Positions 16,360 to 23,943 of a stretch of 26,347 nucleotides of DNA are shown in pieces. Below the pieces are notes generated by a model. The model did not search any database. It worked only from the letters and a program-made list of their open reading frames with translations, and was not told the origin of the DNA. Every line of letters begins with the position of its first letter. Positions within the stretch are counted from its first letter, which is position 1. This stretch comes from JAAYCB01 sp012744395 (lineage in GTDB: Bacteria > Planctomycetota > Planctomycetia > Pirellulales > Thermoguttaceae). The DNA lies in contig JAQVNJ010000089.1 of NCBI GenBank assembly GCA_028703175.1, positions 1 through 26,347 of the forward strand, read 5' to 3'. Position numbers and translations under genes: made by a program.

Positions 16360-16957
16360 CGGGCGCTCCTGGCAGGATAACGAGGGGGCAGGCAACGGGA
16401 CGGTGCCCTTGGCTGGATTCCTTCCAGGGTAACGGCGGAACCCAGTCCAAGGCAAATCAGGACCAGTCTCCAGGCCAGTGTAGCCGGCCGGGCGGAAACT
16501 GGCGAGGAACCGGGTTGACCGGCATCGGCCTGGTTCCGCTGCTCGCCCCCCGGCGCGGCGTGTCGGCGGAGAAGCGGTACGGCGACTCCGTGGATCGCCG
16601 TGCGGCTGATCCGCGACGGCACTTCCGGGGGAGGCGACGCGGTCGGCGTCATTCCCGCCGCGGGATGTGGCTGAACGCTGGCCGAGAGAGGCGACGGTTG
16701 CCCTGGACTACCTCGGCGTGGTGGATAGCAAATAGCTCTGGCGGTCTACCTGCGTGCCGGGCGGGACGGCGGAGGTCGAGCGGCTAAACGTCGGGCCGGG
16801 CGGACCGGTGTCGCGTTTTCCGCCCCCGGTGGTGGTTGAAAGCGTCAGGTAGGGTTGCGTTTTCGCCGATGTTTAGTACATTTAAGGCTTTCGCAGACAG
16901 ACTCGCACGCCCAGCGTGCATTACCAGTTCCGGAAATTATGACAGGTTAGAAGGATC
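16360..16957. other. Divergent region between sulfatase and rpsR, no clear gene
   Basis: About 600 bases separate the sulfatase start from rpsR. One plus-strand stretch near 16672-16731 reads DVAERWPREATVALDYLGVV, which looks protein-like, but it has no start, is stopped soon after and shows no family, so it may be an old remnant or chance. The rpsR promoter lies at its right end. I found no RNA gene. Confidence 0.35.
16855..16882 (+). promoter_or_regulatory. rpsR promoter
   Basis: TTGCGT (16855-16860) and TACATT (16877-16882) are 16 bases apart in the only AT-rich pocket of the region (TTTAGTACATTTAAGG). The transcript would start near 16889 and have a leader of about 70 bases. Confidence 0.5.
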
Positions 16958-17254
16958 ATGGGAAAGGCAGGACCTCCGAATCGTGGCGGACGCGGCGCTC
17001 GCCGCCCGAGCCGGCGTCGCACGATGTTGAAGACCCGGGGCAAGAAGAAGGACCCGATTTTCGTCGACGGCAAGCGGCCTCGTCCGATGTATGTCGATTA
17101 CAAGGACCTGGACCTGCTGAAGAAGCTGACGAATCGGCAGGGCAAGATCATTGGCCGCCGCAAGAGCGGCTGCACCGCCGCCAGTCAGCACGCGGTCACG
17201 GCCGCCGTCAAGCGGGCGCGGTTCATGGCCCTGCTGCCGTACGTCGGAGAATAA
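16958..17254 (+). CDS. rpsR: 30S ribosomal protein bS18
   Basis: This 98-residue protein binds the platform of the 30S subunit next to bS6. The conserved core runs from YVDYKDLDLLKKLTNRQGKI through GRRKSGCTAASQHAV to AVKRARFMALLPYVGE. It is about 23 residues longer than E. coli S18 (75 aa); the extra part is a very basic N-terminal tail, MGKAGPPNRGGRGARRPSRR. An in-frame ATG at residue 23 could start a shorter form, but AGAAGGA sits just before the first ATG. Unusually, it is not next to rpsF, ssb or rplI. It has its own promoter (16855-16882) and intrinsic terminator (17295-17330), so it is a monocistronic unit. Confidence 0.95.
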   Translation: MGKAGPPNRGGRGARRPSRRRTMLKTRGKKKDPIFVDGKRPRPMYVDYKDLDLLKKLTNRQGKIIGRRKSGCTAASQHAVTAAVKRARFMALLPYVGE

Positions 17255-17294
17255 AGGCGGCGAAAAGCAGAAGACGCCCAATCGGCAAGATCAG

Positions 17295-17330
17295 AGACCC
17301 TTTCCCGGCCAGGCCGAGAAAGGGTCTTTT
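17295..17330 (+). terminator. Intrinsic terminator of rpsR
   Basis: A perfect ten-base stem, AGACCCTTTC (17295-17304) with GAAAGGGTCT (17318-17327), encloses an inner CGG/CCG pairing and is followed by TTTT. It begins 40 bases after the rpsR stop. Confidence 0.85.
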
Positions 17331-17417
17331 CGTTGCCTGGCGAGGTATCCTGCGCCTCTGCAAGCCGAACCGCCCTGAAAACGGGTTTTTTACTGCCAAG
17401 TCTGACATTAATCAGAA

Positions 17418-17450
17418 GGGCCGATTCTGTCGCCGAATCGGCCCCCCCCC
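17418..17450. other. Strong hairpin followed by a nine-C tract
   Basis: GGGCCGATTC (17418-17427) pairs perfectly with GAATCGGCCC (17435-17444) across the loop TGTCGCC. C9 follows from 17442. No T-tract is present on either strand, so it is not a standard terminator. It lies between the rpsR terminator and the promoter of the next gene. Confidence 0.6.
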
Positions 17451-17471
17451 GGACGAATGTCCCCTAAATGA

Positions 17472-17501
17472 TTGACGGCGCGATTCCCACTGGTTTAGAT
17501 T
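17472..17501 (+). promoter_or_regulatory. Promoter for the RidA/chorismatase-like gene
   Basis: TTGACG (17472-17477) and TAGATT (17496-17501) are 18 bases apart. The start near 17508 would leave a leader of about 230 bases in which I see no gene, only GC-rich sequence. Confidence 0.5.
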
Positions 17502-17735
17502 AAGGCATGGAAGCCGGGCCTGCTCCCGCCCGGTCCGCCCGCCGTCCCACCTGACCAGCGGCTAAAAGGGCGGCGCCGATCCTTGGGAGCAGCCGGCTGG
17601 CGGCCACGTCCCAACAATCCCACCCCACGACCGACCGAAGCCGCGGAAGGTTCCCCCCCATCCTCATACGATCCCCGCATTGCGGTACACACCGGCCCAC
17701 CCATGATCAACCGCACCGAGCCCGTGAGGGAACAC

Positions 17736-18956
17736 ATGATCGAGAAGAAGTCGTGCGAAGGCATCGGCTACAGTGTCGTCGATCTGAACGAGGCGAAACA
17801 CGTCTTCGCCGCCGCAGTGCCGCGGCGGACCGGATCGCTTGAAGAAGAGGCGGGCGACGCCTTGCAGACCATCGAGGCGGTGATGGCCGAGCAAGGGACG
17901 CGCGGCAGCATCGTCCACCAGGCGGTGTTTCTCCGCAACGTCGATCAACTCGAAGACTGCCGCAAGATCATCAACGAATTCTACGGCGAGCAGTTGCCCG
18001 CCACCTCCTACATCCCGCAGCCGCCCTGCAACGGGCGCTTGTTGGCGATCGAGGCGATGGGTGTTGGGCGGGCGGGTGGCGGCGTGGAAATCGAGCGCTT
18101 CGGCGAAGGATTGGTGGTCACGCACCACGATGGAATCCGCTGGGTCCACTGCGCCAACATCATGCCGGAGACGGCGGCGGAAGGGATCTATGATCGGGCG
18201 ATCGACGCCTTTGAGCAGATGCAGCGCCGGCTGGCCAACCGCGGCGTCTCCTTTGAACAGATCGTCCGCACGTGGCTCTACCTCGGCGACATCGTCGGGG
18301 CCGAGGGCGACACGCAGCGCTACAAGGAGCTGAATCGAGCGCGGACCGATTTCTACCGCGACTTGCGCTTCTACCGCGACTTCACGCTGATGTCGCGAAA
18401 CGGCGCTGTTTACCCGGCCAGCACGGGCATCGGTACCGAGGGGCGGAACGTCATCATGGGCTGCATCGGAATCTCGATCGAAAAGCCCGGCGTGGCCATC
18501 CTCCCGCTGGAAAACCCCAAGCAGACCTCGGCCTTTGACTACGGCTGCGAATACGGGATCAAGAGCCCCAAGTTCGCCCGCGCGATGGCCATCGCCGGCC
18601 CCGGAGCGGCGACGATCTTCGTCTCCGGCACGGCGAGCATCACCAGCTCGGAAACACAGCACATGGGCGATCCTCGACGACAGACCGAGCAGACCCTGGA
18701 CAACATCGCGGCGCTGATCGGCGCGGACAACTTCGCCGAACATGGCATGCCGAACCTCGGCGCCACGCTCGGCGATCTCGCCCTGGCAAGGGTCTACATC
18801 AAGAACCAGCAAGACTACGCCGCGGTCCAAGCGGTCTGCGAACAGCGGCTCGGCGAACTGCCCACGATCTACGCAATCGGCGACGTCTGCCGGCCCGAAT
18901 TGCTCGTGGAGATCGAAGGCATTGCCTTTGCTTCGGCTGGAGCACGGGTGGGGTGA
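17736..18956 (+). CDS. RidA-superfamily protein resembling FkbO/Hyg5 chorismatases
   Basis: The 406-residue protein is much longer than RidA (about 130 aa). Its last 130 residues form a RidA/YjgF-type domain: TIFVSGTASITSSETQHMGD, then RRQTEQTLDNIAALIG, LALARVYIKNQQDYAAVQAV and VCRPELLVEIEGIA. The segment VSGTASI with a following H-x-GD and Q-x(2)-QTL-x-NI, plus two-domain length, resembles chorismatases (FkbO, Hyg5, XanB2), which cleave chorismate to pyruvate and a dihydroxycyclohexadiene or hydroxybenzoate. The first half (for example NGRLLAIEAMGVGRAGGGVE) would be the second RidA-like fold of that family. The ATG at 17736 is preceded by GAGGGA; an ATG at 17703 lacks a ribosome site. Assignment to the superfamily is firm; chorismate as substrate is inference. 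Confidence 0.7.
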   Translation: MIEKKSCEGIGYSVVDLNEAKHVFAAAVPRRTGSLEEEAGDALQTIEAVMAEQGTRGSIVHQAVFLRNVDQLEDCRKIINEFYGEQLPATSYIPQPPCNGRLLAIEAMGVGRAGGGVEIERFGEGLVVTHHDGIRWVHCANIMPETAAEGIYDRAIDAFEQMQRRLANRGVSFEQIVRTWLYLGDIVGAEGDTQRYKELNRARTDFYRDLRFYRDFTLMSRNGAVYPASTGIGTEGRNVIMGCIGISIEKPGVAILPLENPKQTSAFDYGCEYGIKSPKFARAMAIAGPGAATIFVSGTASITSSETQHMGDPRRQTEQTLDNIAALIGADNFAEHGMPNLGATLGDLALARVYIKNQQDYAAVQAVCEQRLGELPTIYAIGDVCRPELLVEIEGIAFASAGARVG

Positions 18957-19039
18957 CCGTTTGCCGGAACCGTCCCCGTCTGCGCGGTGGACGGCGCTGG
19001 GGCCCGCGGGCTGAGGGGGGCTGAAGACGGAAGGGATTC

Positions 19040-19054
19040 CGTTCTACGAGAACG
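19040..19054. other. Small hairpin between convergent genes
   Basis: CGTTCT and AGAACG pair around ACG in the 105-base gap between the RidA-like gene and the LRR lipoprotein gene. No T-tract follows, so a terminator role is unproven. Confidence 0.25.
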
Positions 19055-19061
19055 ATTCGGG

Positions 19062-20087
19062 CTAGTTGAACCGGCCCGCATCGTACATTGCCCAGAAGAC
19101 TTCCGGAGGATACATCTCCTCCGGCTCGCCCGGCCGCCCGAACGACGTGCCGATCTGCCGGATGGACCGCATCTTGCGCGCCTGCGGCAGGCCCGTCTTG
19201 ATCCGGCCCGGCGTGAAGATCAGCCGCGTGAGCCCGTCCATCCATTGCAGCGGCGCCAGGTCCGTGACCTCCGAGCCGGCGATGTGCAGCCGCTGCAAGG
19301 TTGGATGGCCCTTGAAAGGACTGATGTCGGAAACCTTCGTATCGGCCAGCGTCACGCTGACGACCGGGTTGGATGCCAGCGGAGCACAGTCCTTCACCGG
19401 CGTGTTGTTCAACCAGACGGATTGAAGGCGGCCACCGGCCAGTGGCCGCAAGTCTTCCACCTGCGTATCGACCAGGTTCAACGTGGCAAGCGGCGAGCCC
19501 TTGAGCGGGCTGATGTCCGCGACCGGCGTCTGGCTCAAATACAGCTCGATCAGCGGAGCCCCGGCTAGGGCGGAAATGTCCGCCACGCGCGTGTTCTCAA
19601 GATAGACCATCGCCAGCGGCATCCCCTTGAGCACGCGGATATCGGAGATGCCGGTATTGCTCAGGTCGATCACCACCAGCGGCATTCCCTCCAACGCCCG
19701 AATGTCCGAGACATGGCAACCGTGCAGGTCGAGCTTTGACAACGGGAGCCCCGCGAGCGGCCGGATGTCTTCGATGGCCGGATCGCTGATCGAAAGGGCC
19801 GCGATTCCGCCTTCGCCCATTTCCACGGAGATCTTTCCCGTGAAGCCCGGATTCGCCTTGCCGATCGCCTCCTCAAGCTGCGCCGGGGTCTGGAATCCAG
19901 CGGGGCCTTCTGTCGTCGCGCCGACCACCAGCGCGTCGCTCGCGGCAAGCTCCTTCCCGGCCTCTTCCCCGGCGGAGAGGGCCGGCGTTGGCACGGCCGG
20001 CTTGCCCGGCGTGGCGGCGTCGGGAGAGCAGCCCATCGCAAGAGCCGCGACGCAGAGGGCAAACGCATTGGCAAGCACGCGATTCAA
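19062..20087 (-). CDS. Leucine-rich-repeat lipoprotein
   Basis: This 341-residue protein has a lipoprotein signal with lipobox LAMGC (residues 16-20, Cys20 lipidated), so it is membrane-anchored outside the cytoplasm. A linker and an N-terminal region with LEEAIGKANPGFTGKISVEM precede about nine repeats of 22-23 residues of the form PLxxLxLxxTxVxDIxPLxG, e.g. MPLVVIDLSNTGISDIRVLK. LRR arrays bind proteins or glycans. A C-terminal cap ends PPEVFWAMYDAGRFN. The start is TTG at 20087: GGGAGGA lies five bases upstream and the TTG overlaps the stop of the MoxR-like gene (TTGA). A GTG three codons later is less well placed. Translational coupling suggests the two products are made together. Partner unknown. 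Confidence 0.85.
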   Translation of the reverse strand: MNRVLANAFALCVAALAMGCSPDAATPGKPAVPTPALSAGEEAGKELAASDALVVGATTEGPAGFQTPAQLEEAIGKANPGFTGKISVEMGEGGIAALSISDPAIEDIRPLAGLPLSKLDLHGCHVSDIRALEGMPLVVIDLSNTGISDIRVLKGMPLAMVYLENTRVADISALAGAPLIELYLSQTPVADISPLKGSPLATLNLVDTQVEDLRPLAGGRLQSVWLNNTPVKDCAPLASNPVVSVTLADTKVSDISPFKGHPTLQRLHIAGSEVTDLAPLQWMDGLTRLIFTPGRIKTGLPQARKMRSIRQIGTSFGRPGEPEEMYPPEVFWAMYDAGRFN

Positions 20088-21136
20088 AAGAATCCTCCCG
20101 CGGCGTCCGAAGGCCCTGAAGGACGCGCGTAGACCCCGTCGATCAGAATGGTTTCAAGCAGAATTCCGATCAGCCGCTGATTGGTGAGATTCGCCGCGGC
20201 CGCTTCGGCATTGCCGATCAGGCGGTGGCCGAGCACCGGCTGCGCCATCGAGTAAACGTCCTCGCGCGTCGGCTCGATGCGGCCGAGCAGCAGCGCGCGG
20301 GCCTTGGCGGCCGCGAGCAACGCGACGAGCCCGCAGGGACTGACTCCCAGCTTGATCCAACGTTCGACAAACTGCGGCGCTAGTTCGTTTCCCGGCCGGG
20401 TTGCCCGGACAAGCGCCCAGGCGTAGCCGATCACCGCCTCGGGCGCTTCGAGCGCTGCCGCGGCGCGCGAAAAGGCCGCCAATTGGCCGCGGGTCCGCAA
20501 CGGCTTTTCCGGTCCAGCCGATGGGCGGGTCCACCGGGCGATCTCCCATTCCTCGGCCGGGGTGGGGTAACGGATGTGCGATTGAATCAAGAACCGGTCG
20601 AGCTGCGATGGGTCGAGCGTTTGGACGGCGCCCAACGCCGCCGGCCGCCGGGAGGCGATCACCAGCAGCGGTCTCGCTCCGCCGGCCCCGCCATCTGGGC
20701 CAACGGGCCGGTCGCGGATCGTATCGACCAGGGCCGCAATCGTGCTGCGAGGCGCTTCATCGATGTCCTCCGCGTAGAAGACCTCGCTGGGCATCGCTCC
20801 GCGCGGCGGATCGTGATCCAGATCGGCCCCCCGCCCAGACCCGCCGGACGAGCGGGGCGGCAGAAAATCCTCACCCCGCAGATCGGGCGTAAACGTTCTC
20901 GCAGAAAAGGACAGGCCCACGGAGCGGGCGATCCACCGTGCGAGGGTCTGCTTGCCCATCCCCGGGTTGCCTTCCAGAAGGAGGTGCCCCCCCGCCACGA
21001 GGGCGACCAAGGCATGTTCGACGAGGCTGGGCGGAAGAATCACGTGCTCGCCGAGGGAACTCTGAAATTCCTCGGCAAACACTCGGCAGTCGGCGGCAAT
21101 CGTCGCCAGATCGGTCAAACGGGCCGGATCGGACAT
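20084..21136 (-). CDS. MoxR-like AAA+ protein with altered ATPase motifs
   Basis: The 350 residues align along the MoxR AAA+ fold: a leading helix, P-loop, Walker B, sensor 1, the arginine-containing LDPSQLDRFL and a C-terminal lid domain. MoxR proteins are chaperone-like ATPases that mature metal enzymes or surface complexes, usually with VWA-domain partners. Here key sites differ. Walker A reads GNPGMGKQT (56-64), with Gln63 where Ser/Thr normally binds Mg2+. Walker B reads FYAEDIDEA (120-128) against the usual LLADEINRA, so Asp-Glu has become Glu-Asp. Sensor 1 reads ASRRP (161-165) against ATQNP, losing the Asn. It may be a weak or inactive ATPase. No VWA gene is adjacent; instead it is coupled to an LRR lipoprotein. 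The ATG at 21136 lacks a clear Shine-Dalgarno. Confidence 0.82.
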   Translation of the reverse strand: MSDPARLTDLATIAADCRVFAEEFQSSLGEHVILPPSLVEHALVALVAGGHLLLEGNPGMGKQTLARWIARSVGLSFSARTFTPDLRGEDFLPPRSSGGSGRGADLDHDPPRGAMPSEVFYAEDIDEAPRSTIAALVDTIRDRPVGPDGGAGGARPLLVIASRRPAALGAVQTLDPSQLDRFLIQSHIRYPTPAEEWEIARWTRPSAGPEKPLRTRGQLAAFSRAAAALEAPEAVIGYAWALVRATRPGNELAPQFVERWIKLGVSPCGLVALLAAAKARALLLGRIEPTREDVYSMAQPVLGHRLIGNAEAAAANLTNQRLIGILLETILIDGVYARPSGPSDAAGGFF

Positions 21137-21186
21137 GGGGGATCGTCAAAAAGAAAAAAGCAGCATCACTGGCCGTGCAGGCATGC

Positions 21187-21216
21187 ATCTTACTCGATGG
21201 GCGAATCAGGAGACAA
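21187..21216 (-). promoter_or_regulatory. Candidate promoter for the MoxR-like/LRR operon
   Basis: On the minus strand TTGTCT (21216-21211) and TAAGAT (21192-21187) are 18 bases apart. The transcript leader of about 45 bases contains a T-rich stretch (CTTTTTTCTTTTTG). The 256-base gap also serves the divergent ACT gene, for which I found no good promoter. Confidence 0.4.
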
Positions 21217-21392
21217 CCTGCCGCCCGTTCGAACCAAGAAGGGGCGCTTTCTCCGCCCGTTCCCCCTTCTCGGGCCGTGTGGTAGATTGGAGCGATTGTG
21301 GATCATCCTGGCAGGGCTCGGGAAGCCTCCCAAGGCTGGTGGAATGTCCCCGCCACAGGCTGATTCCGGCGGCCCCAAGAGACAGCGATCTG

Positions 21393-21974
21393 ATGCCTAG
21401 ATTCGATAATGCGTATGTTCTCGACGTGATGTCCGACGACCACCCCGGAATTGTGGCGGCGGTCACCAATGCCGTGGAGGCGCTGGGCGGCAACATCGAT
21501 TCCTGTAGCCAGACGGTTCTGGGAGGCTATTTCACGCTGATCATGATCGTCAGCCTGCCCGAGGCGATTGAGGCCGAACAGCTTGCCGCCCGGGTCCGCG
21601 GCGCCGAGTCGCTCGGCAGCGAGTACCAGGTCGTGGCCCGGCGGGCGCTGCCGCGCCCGGCGGGCCCGCCCCGCGTGGAAACGGACCGTTTCGTGATCAC
21701 CGCCTTCGGGCAGGATCAGCCGGGAATTGTCCGCCGCTTCAGCCAGTACCTGGCCAGCAAAGACATCAACATCGTCGATCTCTACGGGGATCGGAAGGGC
21801 GAGGAATTTGTTCTCATCGGGCAGGTCCAAGTGCCCAAGCGCTGGGACATCCGCATGCTCCAGGCCGATCTCGAGCAGATGGGCGAGGAACTCGGTTTCA
21901 CCGTCAAACTCCAGCACGAGAACATCTTCGTGGCCACGAATCAACTGAGATTGACCCCGAGCCCGCAAGGATAG
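21393..21974 (+). CDS. Tandem ACT-domain regulator (GcvR/UPF0237-like)
   Basis: The 193-residue protein contains two ACT domains. The first (about 6-75) starts VLDVMSDDHPGIVAAVTNAV; the second (about 92-165) starts VITAFGQDQPGIVRRFSQYL. Both keep the DxPGI ligand loop. The arrangement matches glycine-cleavage regulator GcvR-like proteins, which bind amino acids and contact other proteins. It ends only 8 bases before the UPF0210 gene, and small ACT proteins next to UPF0210 are a recurrent pair, so the two probably form an operon. The ATG at 21393 begins the conserved region; its ribosome site is weak. The amino acid bound cannot be deduced. Confidence 0.85.
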   Translation: MPRFDNAYVLDVMSDDHPGIVAAVTNAVEALGGNIDSCSQTVLGGYFTLIMIVSLPEAIEAEQLAARVRGAESLGSEYQVVARRALPRPAGPPRVETDRFVITAFGQDQPGIVRRFSQYLASKDINIVDLYGDRKGEEFVLIGQVQVPKRWDIRMLQADLEQMGEELGFTVKLQHENIFVATNQLRLTPSPQG

Positions 21975-21982
21975 CCGCTCCG

Positions 21983-23356
21983 ATGCTCCGAACCGACGAG
22001 ATCCTCTCCACGATCGAAATGCTGCACGCCGAACATCTCGACGTTCGCGCGGTGACCCTGGCAATCAACGTCGACGACTGCGCCGCCCCCAACGTCGAGC
22101 ATCTCTGCCGCAAGCTGTCCGGCAAGATCACCTCGCGCGCCCAGCGGCTGGTCGAGATCTGCGACCGCATCGGGGTCAAGTACGGCATCCCGGTGACGAA
22201 CAAACGGATCGCCATTTCGCCCGTTTCGACGATCCTGGCCGGCCACGGCCGCGCGGCGGCGGTCCAGGTCGCCAAGACGCTCGACCGCGCGGCGCTCGAT
22301 TGCCGGGTGGATTTCGTCGGCGGGTTCTCCGCGCTGGTGCACAAGGGGATTTCTGCGGGCGACGACGTCGTCATGAGTTCGTTGCCGGACGTGCTCGCCC
22401 AGACGCACCGCGTCTGCGCTTCGGTCAACGTGGCCTCGCGGCGAGCGGGCATCAACATGGATGCCGTCCACCAGATCGGGCATGTCATCAAGCGGATCGC
22501 CGAGGCGACGGCCGCCCAGCGCGGATTCGGCTGCGCCAAGCTGGTTGTTTTCGCGAACATCCCCGAAGACAACCCCTTCATGGCCGGCGCCTACATGGGA
22601 TCCGGCGAACCCGAAGCGGCCGTGAACATCGGCGTTTCGGGCCCCGGAGTGGTCGGCAGCGCGCTGAAGCGGCGGATCGCGATCGAGCCGAACCTGACCC
22701 TCGGCGACCTGGCCGAGGAGATCAAGATCACGAGTTTTCGCGTCACCCGCGTGGGCGAGTTGATCGGCCGCGAGGTGGCCGCGGAACTGGGGGTCGCCTT
22801 CGGGATCGTCGATCTCTCGCTGGCGCCGACGCCGACCGTGGGCGACAGCATCGGCGAGATCATCGAGACGCTGGGACTGGCCTGCGTCGGAGCGCCGGGG
22901 TCGACCGCCGCCGTGGCGCTGCTGAACGACGCGGTCAAGAAGGGAGGCCTGTTCGCCTCCAGCTCGGTCGGCGGCCTGAGCGGGGCGTTCATCCCGGTGA
23001 GCGAGGACGGCACGCTCGCTCGGGCCGCCGGCCGGGGCCAGCTCGTGCTCGAAAAGCTGGAAGCGATGACGAGCGTCTGTTCGGTCGGCCTCGACATGAT
23101 CGCCGTGCCCGGCGATACCCCGGCAGAGACCCTCTCGGCGATCATCGCCGACGAGATGGCCATCGGGGTGATCAACAACAAGACGACCGCGGTGCGGATC
23201 ATCCCGGTGCCCGGCGCCAAGGCCGGCGAAGTGGTTGACTTCGGGGGCCTGTTCGGCTCCACCCCGATCCTTGAAGTCCGCAATTCAGGGGCCAGCGACG
23301 TGTTTGTCCGGCGGGGGGGCCGAATCCCGGCCCCGCTTCAATCCTTGGGCAACTGA
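21983..23356 (+). CDS. UPF0210 / DUF711 family protein (PFL-like fold)
   Basis: This 457-residue protein belongs to the widely conserved UPF0210 family, structurally related to pyruvate-formate-lyase-type barrels but lacking proven activity. Characteristic segments are LRTDEILSTIEMLHAEHLDV at the N-terminus, NKRIAISPVS, VDFVGGFSALVHKG, ANIPEDNPFMAGAYMG, VGVSGPG-like NIGVSGPGVVGSALKR, and at the end GGLFGSTPILEVRNSGASDV. Its full length matches the family (about 450). AAGGA lies upstream of the ATG. The ACT gene in front suggests an amino acid or one-carbon signal controls it, but function is unknown. Confidence 0.92.
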   Translation: MLRTDEILSTIEMLHAEHLDVRAVTLAINVDDCAAPNVEHLCRKLSGKITSRAQRLVEICDRIGVKYGIPVTNKRIAISPVSTILAGHGRAAAVQVAKTLDRAALDCRVDFVGGFSALVHKGISAGDDVVMSSLPDVLAQTHRVCASVNVASRRAGINMDAVHQIGHVIKRIAEATAAQRGFGCAKLVVFANIPEDNPFMAGAYMGSGEPEAAVNIGVSGPGVVGSALKRRIAIEPNLTLGDLAEEIKITSFRVTRVGELIGREVAAELGVAFGIVDLSLAPTPTVGDSIGEIIETLGLACVGAPGSTAAVALLNDAVKKGGLFASSSVGGLSGAFIPVSEDGTLARAAGRGQLVLEKLEAMTSVCSVGLDMIAVPGDTPAETLSAIIADEMAIGVINNKTTAVRIIPVPGAKAGEVVDFGGLFGSTPILEVRNSGASDVFVRRGGRIPAPLQSLGN

Positions 23357-23486
23357 TCGAAGAAGACAACCGCATCGCCCGGCTGGCTCTCGTTCTGGCG
23401 GGAACCGTTTGCTTGGCCGGCTGATTTCCGTCGCGGGGGAGGAAGAGAAAAAGGTCGCGCCCGCGCCGCTTTCCGTGGCCTGGACC

Positions 23487-23611
23487 TCACCTTAAGAGAG
23501 CCGTAAAGCCTGCCGGTTCGAAATGGTGGTCGCCCGTCAACGCTTGCCTGATCTGCCGATCCTCCATTACGAGAAAAGAAAGTAGAAGCTGTCGGCAAAC
23601 ACGCGAGTCAT
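23487..23611 (-). pseudogene. Internally deleted VapC-type PIN toxin gene
   Basis: Two pieces of a VapC toxin remain. The ATG at 23611 overlaps the antitoxin stop (ATGA) and starts MTRVFADSFYFLFS, the typical PIN N-terminus with its first catalytic Asp, before a TAA at 23569-23567. Directly after, in another frame from 23567, the sequence reads MEDRQIRQALTGDHHFEPAG and then FTALLR and a stop at 23487, the typical PIN C-terminus with the conserved Asp of the TxDxHF motif. A full toxin of this family has about 140 residues; about 100 central codons are missing. The toxin cannot be active. The clean preservation of both ends points to one internal deletion rather than slow decay. Confidence 0.8.
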
Positions 23612-23847
23612 CGCTTCGGCGCTCCATAGAGGTAATGATCGTGATTCAGCGCCGCATCGTCAGGCAGATCCACCGCCCGGCCGGCGTACTTCATAAGTTT
23701 CTGGCCCAACGTCTGCCCTTGCTCGTCCAACAATGGCGATTGGCTGTCCGGCGACACAAGCTCCACGCGTACCTCGGCCCCTTCGGGCAGAGCCCTCGGT
23801 GAATCCAGCACCACAACGCCGTTCTTGACGCGTCCGCGATATTGCAT
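23608..23847 (-). CDS. Antitoxin-like protein, AF2212/DUF104 type, orphaned
   Basis: The 79-residue protein begins MQYRGRVKNGVVVLDSPRAL and continues PEGAEVRVELVS, the beta-strand pattern of AF2212-like antitoxins. The C-terminus (MKYAGRAVDLPDDAALNHDH then YLYGAPKR) is a conserved toxin-binding tail seen in antitoxins encoded just before PIN toxins in planctomycetes and cyanobacteria. The ATG at 23847 has GGAGG eight bases upstream. A TAGAAT at 23921-23916 (minus strand) could be a -10. Its stop overlaps the start of the toxin remnant. The gene itself shows no damage, so it may protect against related toxins elsewhere or be kept by chance. Confidence 0.8.
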   Translation of the reverse strand: MQYRGRVKNGVVVLDSPRALPEGAEVRVELVSPDSQSPLLDEQGQTLGQKLMKYAGRAVDLPDDAALNHDHYLYGAPKR

Positions 23848-23943
23848 GATTCGATCCTCCGCGATCCGGACCGATTCCGCCGCGCCTTATCCTGGAGCTG
23901 GCCGGCCATCGATCCATTCTACGCTCCCGCCCCGCTATCCCGC

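Noticed and set aside
16302..16787. Possible gene between sulfatase and rpsR
   Set aside because: No ribosome site or recognisable domain; a short protein-like stretch near 16680-16731 is stopped immediately and is too weak to call.
17370..17393. Second terminator after rpsR at the GGGTTTTTT tract
   Set aside because: Only three base pairs can form before the T-run, so it does not meet the rule for an intrinsic terminator.
23338..23598. Minus-strand open frame of 86 codons downstream of the antitoxin
   Set aside because: It crosses the toxin remnant in the wrong frame; the frames that match the PIN family are the two short ones reported.
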